Shown: in pieces, positions 5,124 through 8,084 of the stretch | Layout of the letters: every line of letters begins with the position of its first letter | Position numbering within the stretch: position 1 is the stretch's first letter | Assembly: GCA_002309335.1 (NCBI GenBank) | Contig: DBXH01000016.1 | Location: 1 to 8,084, forward strand | Direction of reading: 5' to 3' | Origin: Bacteroidales bacterium UBA1217 | Lineage (GTDB): Bacteria > Bacteroidota > Bacteroidia > Bacteroidales > P3 | Length of the DNA stretch: 8,084 nucleotides | Notes under the pieces: model-generated | Told to the model about the DNA's origin: nothing | Databases searched by the model: none | Seen by the model: only the letters and a program-made list of their open reading frames with translations | Translations under genes and position numbers: made by a program

Positions 5124-6380
5124 CTATTCTGTCGGAATGTCTTTGTTCACATTCTTGCTGCCAACAAGGGCGTAGAAGAGGATATAGGCAAAACCAAGAA
5201 TGACAATCCAATAGCTTCCGACATAGCCGATGCTGTCAGCGAGCAGGTTCTGGAAGAACGGCAGTATGCCACCGCCACAGACAAGTGTCATAAAGATGCC
5301 ACTGGCAACCGGAGTGTATTTACCCAAACCTTCGGCAGACAGGTTGAAGATGGCGCCCCACATAACCGAAGTGCAGAGTCCACAAAGCGTGGCGAAAGCA
5401 ATCTTGAGTGGCACATCGGCACCGTGGAGATGCACCGTCGATGTTTCAGGAATGAAAATTAAACAGAGGATGAACACAATGGCAATGGTCGATGCAGTTG
5501 CGAGCATAGCCTTCGACGACACTTTGCCGCCGAGCAGTCCACCAATGAAGCGACCCACAAGCATAAGGAACCAGTAAGCTCCAATGAACCATCCCGCCAG
5601 GTCGGCACCCAGTCCAAGACCGTCGCCAGGTGTGGTCATATAAAGGTTGGCAGTGTTGGGGATGCCCACTTCGACACCAACATAGAAGAAAATGGCAATG
5701 GCACCCAGCACAAAGTGGCGGAACGACATAGGGCTGTATTTGTCCTTTGGTTTTGCCTGGTGCTCAGCTTTAGTTTCGATATGCGGTTCTGGGATTCGGG
5801 TCAGCATAATTACAAGAAAAGCGACAGCAAAGATCGCCATTGCTATAATCATTGCCGGCGCTGCATCGGAGACATTGGCCATATCGACCGAGCCACCGAT
5901 GAGGTAGCCCAGTAGGATTGGAGCCAACGTGGCACCAGTCGAGTTGATAGTACCGCCCCACTGGATAAGCTGGTTGCCCTTATTGCCGCCACCTCCGAGA
6001 GTGTTGAGCATAGGATTTACAACGATATTGAGCAAGCACATCGAGAAGCCAGCCACAAGGGCACCGGCCACATAGACGGCGAAACTTTCGGCATATCCCG
6101 ACATAAACTGGATTCCCACGCCGACAAAACCGACGGTGACAGCCAGCAGCGAAGTGAATTTATAGCCCTTGCGGCGCAGGATAAGGCCAGCGGGGATTCC
6201 CATACAGGCGTAGGCGATGAAGTTGGCCAGCGTGCCTAGCTGGGCAATGGCGTTGCTTGTGCCGAACTGGTTTTTGACGATGACACCCATCGAGCCAGCA
6301 AAATTGGTGACGAATGCTATCATAAAGAACAGCAGGAACATCACGATGATGGGAATTGTGTAGTTTTGTTTCTTGTCCAT
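5124..6380 (-). CDS. FHS-family (FucP-like) MFS sugar/H+ symporter
   Basis: 418 aa, the normal size for a 12-helix major facilitator. It has two six-helix halves joined by a charged cytoplasmic loop (about 194-222, TRIPEPHIETKAEHQ). GIPAGLILRRKGYK at 61-74 is the loop 2-3 signature in the form seen in fucose permease and glucose/galactose transporter relatives. The family imports monosaccharides such as L-fucose, glucose or galactose by proton or sodium symport across the inner membrane; the substrate here cannot be read from sequence. The start at 6380 (MDKKQNYT) was chosen over the longer frame from 6434, because those 18 extra residues cover the atpG terminator hairpin. It forms a probable unit with the membrane protein at 4724-5116. 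No good promoter is visible in the 69 nt before it, so some expression may come from readthrough of the atp operon. Confidence 0.9.
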   Translation of the reverse strand: MDKKQNYTIPIIVMFLLFFMIAFVTNFAGSMGVIVKNQFGTSNAIAQLGTLANFIAYACMGIPAGLILRRKGYKFTSLLAVTVGFVGVGIQFMSGYAESFAVYVAGALVAGFSMCLLNIVVNPMLNTLGGGGNKGNQLIQWGGTINSTGATLAPILLGYLIGGSVDMANVSDAAPAMIIAMAIFAVAFLVIMLTRIPEPHIETKAEHQAKPKDKYSPMSFRHFVLGAIAIFFYVGVEVGIPNTANLYMTTPGDGLGLGADLAGWFIGAYWFLMLVGRFIGGLLGGKVSSKAMLATASTIAIVFILCLIFIPETSTVHLHGADVPLKIAFATLCGLCTSVMWGAIFNLSAEGLGKYTPVASGIFMTLVCGGGILPFFQNLLADSIGYVGSYWIVILGFAYILFYALVGSKNVNKDIPTE

Positions 6381-6394
6381 AAATATTATGTTTG

Positions 6395-6432
6395 AATAAA
6401 ATAAAAGCGGGAAGTGCACAAGTCCACTTCCC
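6395..6432 (-). terminator. Intrinsic terminator of the atp operon
   Basis: On the minus strand GGGAAGTG (6432-6425) and CACTTCCC (6416-6409) form a perfect 8-bp stem around an 8-nt loop. CGCTTTTATTTTATTC follows. It starts 18 nt after the atpG stop codon, the expected place for the end of a transcription unit whose last gene is atpG. Confidence 0.85.
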
Positions 6433-6449
6433 ACATAGATGCTTTGTTG

Positions 6450-7490
6450 TTAGCCTTTCAGTGCTTCCGAGCCGCTGACAATCTCAATAATCTCGTTGGT
6501 AATGGCAGCCTGGCGAGCCTTGTTGTAGCTGAGACGCAGTTCCTTGAGCAGTTCGGTGGCGTTGTCGGTAGCCTTCTGCATAGCCGTCATTCGGGCACCG
6601 TGCTCGGCAGCCAGCGAGTCGAGGACAACGCGATAGAACTGCGAACGCAACGTCAGCGGTATCATCTCCCTCAGTATCTGACCCTTGTCAGGTTCATAGA
6701 TATAATCATTCCGCTCTCCGCTCTCCGCGTCAGCCCTCCCCTCTTGGAGAGGGGGTACAAGCTCCTGTGGAGCGCGTAGAGCTGATTTGTGCGTGGCAAA
6801 ACTGCGGCGGGGTGTGTTGTCCTCTCCGTTCTCCGTTCTCCGTTCTCCGTTCCCCTCCCCTCTACTAGAGGGGTGCCGCACAGCGGCGGGGTGTGTCGCA
6901 TTCTCCGTTCTCCGTTTCCCCACCGGCAGGAACTGCTCCGTGCTAAGTATCTGGGTAAGAGAATTCTTGAATTGATTATAAATAATTTCTATAAAGTCGT
7001 ATTCTTTGTTGCAGAACGCCGCCATAATCTTGTCGCAGATGTCGCTGACAGCATCGAATGTCGGGTTGTCGAGTAGGTCGTCATAACTCTCGGCAACAAG
7101 TCCCTCCTGTTTGGCGAACAACTCCGTGCCGCGTTTTCCAAGCGTAATCATCTTGACCTCACAGCCTTTGTCGCGATAGTGCTGCAGGCGTGCCGACGCC
7201 TCCTTGGTGACATTGGAATTGAAGGCACCGCACAGTCCCTTGTTCGATGTCACCACGACGAGCAGCACCTTGTTCAGCTGACGCACCTCATGGTAAGGAG
7301 TCTGAACGCCGTCCTCGACATCAATGTCGTTCACAATCTCAGCCAGTTGCGCTGCGTAGGGACGCATACCGAGAATTGCATTCTGGGCACGGCGGAACTT
7401 GGCGGCGCTGACCATCTTCATTGCCGACGTGATCTGCTGTGTGCTGCTGACCGACGCTATGCGGGTTCTTACTTCTTTCAGGTTAGCCAT
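6450..7490 (-). CDS. atpG: F1F0 ATP synthase gamma subunit with a repeat-derived insertion
   Basis: 346 aa; from memory Bacteroidales gamma subunits are near 290. Gamma is the rotating central stalk of F1, coupling proton flow through the c-ring to ATP synthesis in the alpha3beta3 head. The N-terminal helix (LKEVRTRIASVSSTQQITSA, 4-23), the Rossmann-like part (LLVVVTSNKGLCGAFN) and the C-terminal helix (EHGARMTAMQKATDNA; ITNEIIEIVSGSEAL close to the gamma signature) are all intact. Between LPV (188-190) and DYIYEP (262-267), where relatives carry a short variable linker, lie about 71 residues encoded wholly by palindromes and GGAGAAC heptamers (6708-6920). The frame is preserved, so the product is probably functional, with a long basic/acidic flexible loop. 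atpA lies 57 nt upstream and an intrinsic terminator follows, so atpG is the last gene of the operon. Confidence 0.95.
   Translation of the reverse strand: MANLKEVRTRIASVSSTQQITSAMKMVSAAKFRRAQNAILGMRPYAAQLAEIVNDIDVEDGVQTPYHEVRQLNKVLLVVVTSNKGLCGAFNSNVTKEASARLQHYRDKGCEVKMITLGKRGTELFAKQEGLVAESYDDLLDNPTFDAVSDICDKIMAAFCNKEYDFIEIIYNQFKNSLTQILSTEQFLPVGKRRTENATHPAAVRHPSSRGEGNGERRTENGEDNTPRRSFATHKSALRAPQELVPPLQEGRADAESGERNDYIYEPDKGQILREMIPLTLRSQFYRVVLDSLAAEHGARMTAMQKATDNATELLKELRLSYNKARQAAITNEIIEIVSGSEALKG
6708..6920 (-). repeat. In-frame composite repeat insertion inside atpG
   Basis: 213 nt, exactly 71 codons. In gene orientation the order is: two heptamers (6903-6916), a short module (6896-6852), four exact heptamers (6851-6824), a long module (6820-6731), and two to three diverged heptamers GGAGAGC (6729-6711). 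Both modules begin ACACACCCCGCCGC and end CCCCTCT-loop-AGAGGGG. The short one has a GCCGC/GCGGC hairpin in the middle; the long one instead has about 45 nt including GCTCC/GGAGC. The module and heptamer design matches the intergenic copy at 1-65, so repeat DNA has entered the gene and not the other way round. Insert limits are set by where gamma-family similarity resumes, so they may be off by a few codons. Confidence 0.88.
6824..6851 (-). repeat. Perfect heptamer tract (GGAGAAC type) in atpG
   Basis: Four uninterrupted copies of CTCCGTT on the plus strand, read as AACGGAG in the gene. Because 7 is not a multiple of 3, a run of heptamers read in any frame gives the same cyclic heptapeptide G-E-R-R-T-E-N, without stops. 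A change of one copy would shift the frame of everything downstream. Confidence 0.9.
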
Positions 7491-7515
7491 ATTATAATTT
7501 TGAATTGAGAATTAG

Positions 7516-7529
7516 GAATTTCGAAATTC
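7516..7529. repeat. Perfect 14-bp palindrome in the atpA-atpG spacer
   Basis: GAATTTCGAAATTC is its own reverse complement. It lies in the 57-nt spacer between atpA and atpG, which is otherwise composed of repeated AATTC/GAATT words. It may be a small mRNA hairpin that affects atpG translation, or plain AT-rich simple sequence. Confidence 0.45.
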
Positions 7530-7547
7530 ATTTTTCAAAATTCAGAA

Positions 7548-8084
7548 TTATTTAGCGTATTTTCCACTCAGGTCGGCGGCAACGCGGCGCATCGTAGCAA
7601 TGTCCTCGTCGAGCAGTTTGCCGGCCTTCAGATTGTCGAGCAATGCACGGTGGTTCTGACGCAGATAGAACAGATATTCCGTCTCGAAGTTACGCACCTT
7701 GTCGACAGGCACCTTCTGTATCAAGCCGTTGGTGCCGCAGAAAATGATGGCCACCTGCTCCTCGACGGGCATAGGCGTATACTGAGGCTGCTTCAGAATC
7801 TCAACGTTGCGCACACCTTTGTCGAGCACAGCCTTGGTAGCGGCGTCGAGGTCGCTGCCGAACTTCGAGAAGGCCTCAAGCTCGCGATACTGCGCCTGGT
7901 CGAGCTTCAGCGTACCGGCAATTTTCTTCATTGATTTGATCTGGGCCTTGCCACCCACGCGGCTCACCGAGATACCGACATTGATTGCAGGACGCACACC
8001 GCTGTTGAACAGGTTGGTCTCCAAGAATATCTGACCGTCGGTAATGGAAATGACGTTGGTCGGGATGTAGGCCGACACGTCGCC
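7548..8084 (-). CDS. atpA: F1F0 ATP synthase alpha subunit, C-terminal part (5' end outside window)
   Basis: 178 residues are visible; the gene runs off the right edge, and a full alpha subunit is about 500-530 aa. Alpha subunits alternate with beta in the F1 head and bind non-catalytic nucleotide. SITDGQIFLETNLFNSGVRP and then PAINVGISVSRVGG are diagnostic: the latter contains the alpha/beta signature P-A-I-N-x3-S-x-S and the arginine finger that completes the neighbouring catalytic site. The remainder is the helical C-terminal domain, ending LSGKYAK. The frame is continuous to the window edge, so the apparent start at 8078 is only an internal GTG valine codon. It is followed by atpG after 57 nt, the usual order at the end of Bacteroidota atp operons. 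Nothing in the visible part is odd. Confidence 0.97.
   Translation of the reverse strand, partial: GDVSAYIPTNVISITDGQIFLETNLFNSGVRPAINVGISVSRVGGKAQIKSMKKIAGTLKLDQAQYRELEAFSKFGSDLDAATKAVLDKGVRNVEILKQPQYTPMPVEEQVAIIFCGTNGLIQKVPVDKVRNFETEYLFYLRQNHRALLDNLKAGKLLDEDIATMRRVAADLSGKYAK

Noticed and set aside
6381..6434. Longer N-terminus for the sugar transporter (start at 6434)
   Set aside because: The additional codons run through the atp terminator stem, and MDKKQ directly before the first membrane helix is the natural start.
6671..6901. Separate 76-aa gene on the minus strand inside atpG
   Set aside because: It is the alternative frame of the repeat insertion, open only because the repeat is poor in stop codons.
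6414..7508. Plus-strand reading frames opposite atpG
   Set aside because: They are antisense shadows of a well-supported ATP synthase gene without independent coding character.

Overview
The window looks like chromosomal DNA from a Bacteroidota species, most likely a Bacteroidales (Prevotella-like) gut or rumen organism. Four things point there: a C10 (streptopain-type) protease with a type IX secretion C-terminal domain, -7 elements of the form TAnnTTTG, weak or absent Shine-Dalgarno sequences, and an ATP synthase gene block that ends atpA-atpG. Genus cannot be set from the sequence alone.

Layout. Positions 1-583 hold no convincing gene. They carry a palindrome/heptamer repeat, a probable leftward promoter, a 10-bp-periodic repeat, a pair of near-identical palindromic units, two more palindromes, and the promoter region of the first gene. 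On the plus strand follow a secreted C10 cysteine protease (584-2692) and, 18 nt later, a TIR-coiled coil-WG-repeat protein (2711-3694). The last 52 nt of the protease gene recur with one synonymous difference at 3802-3853, so the TIR gene sits between att-like direct repeats. An AT-rich minus-strand orphan gene for an exported, Cys-rich protein (3953-4588) is bracketed by two inverted copies of another palindromic repeat (3885-3940 and 4669-4715). Still on the minus strand come a small membrane protein (4724-5116) and, 7 nt upstream of it, an FHS-family (FucP-like) sugar transporter (5124-6380), which look like one transcription unit. Then come an intrinsic terminator, atpG (6450-7490) and the 3' part of atpA (7548-8084, running off the window).

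The atp genes encode the F1 gamma and alpha subunits and are the conserved backbone. The right half is therefore housekeeping, while 2641-4715 reads as an accessory patch with repeat-bounded inserts.

The two most notable features are these. First, atpG carries about 71 codons (6708-6920) made entirely of repeat DNA: two palindromic modules separated by GGAGAAC heptamers. They are translated in frame in the variable linker of the essential gamma subunit, and a copy of the same repeat lies at 1-65. Second, the TIR-WG gene is framed by direct repeats of a T9SS-domain 3' end, which suggests a cassette that entered at the end of a secreted-protein gene and restored its stop codon. Both are readings of raw sequence; genome-wide repeat searches would test them.
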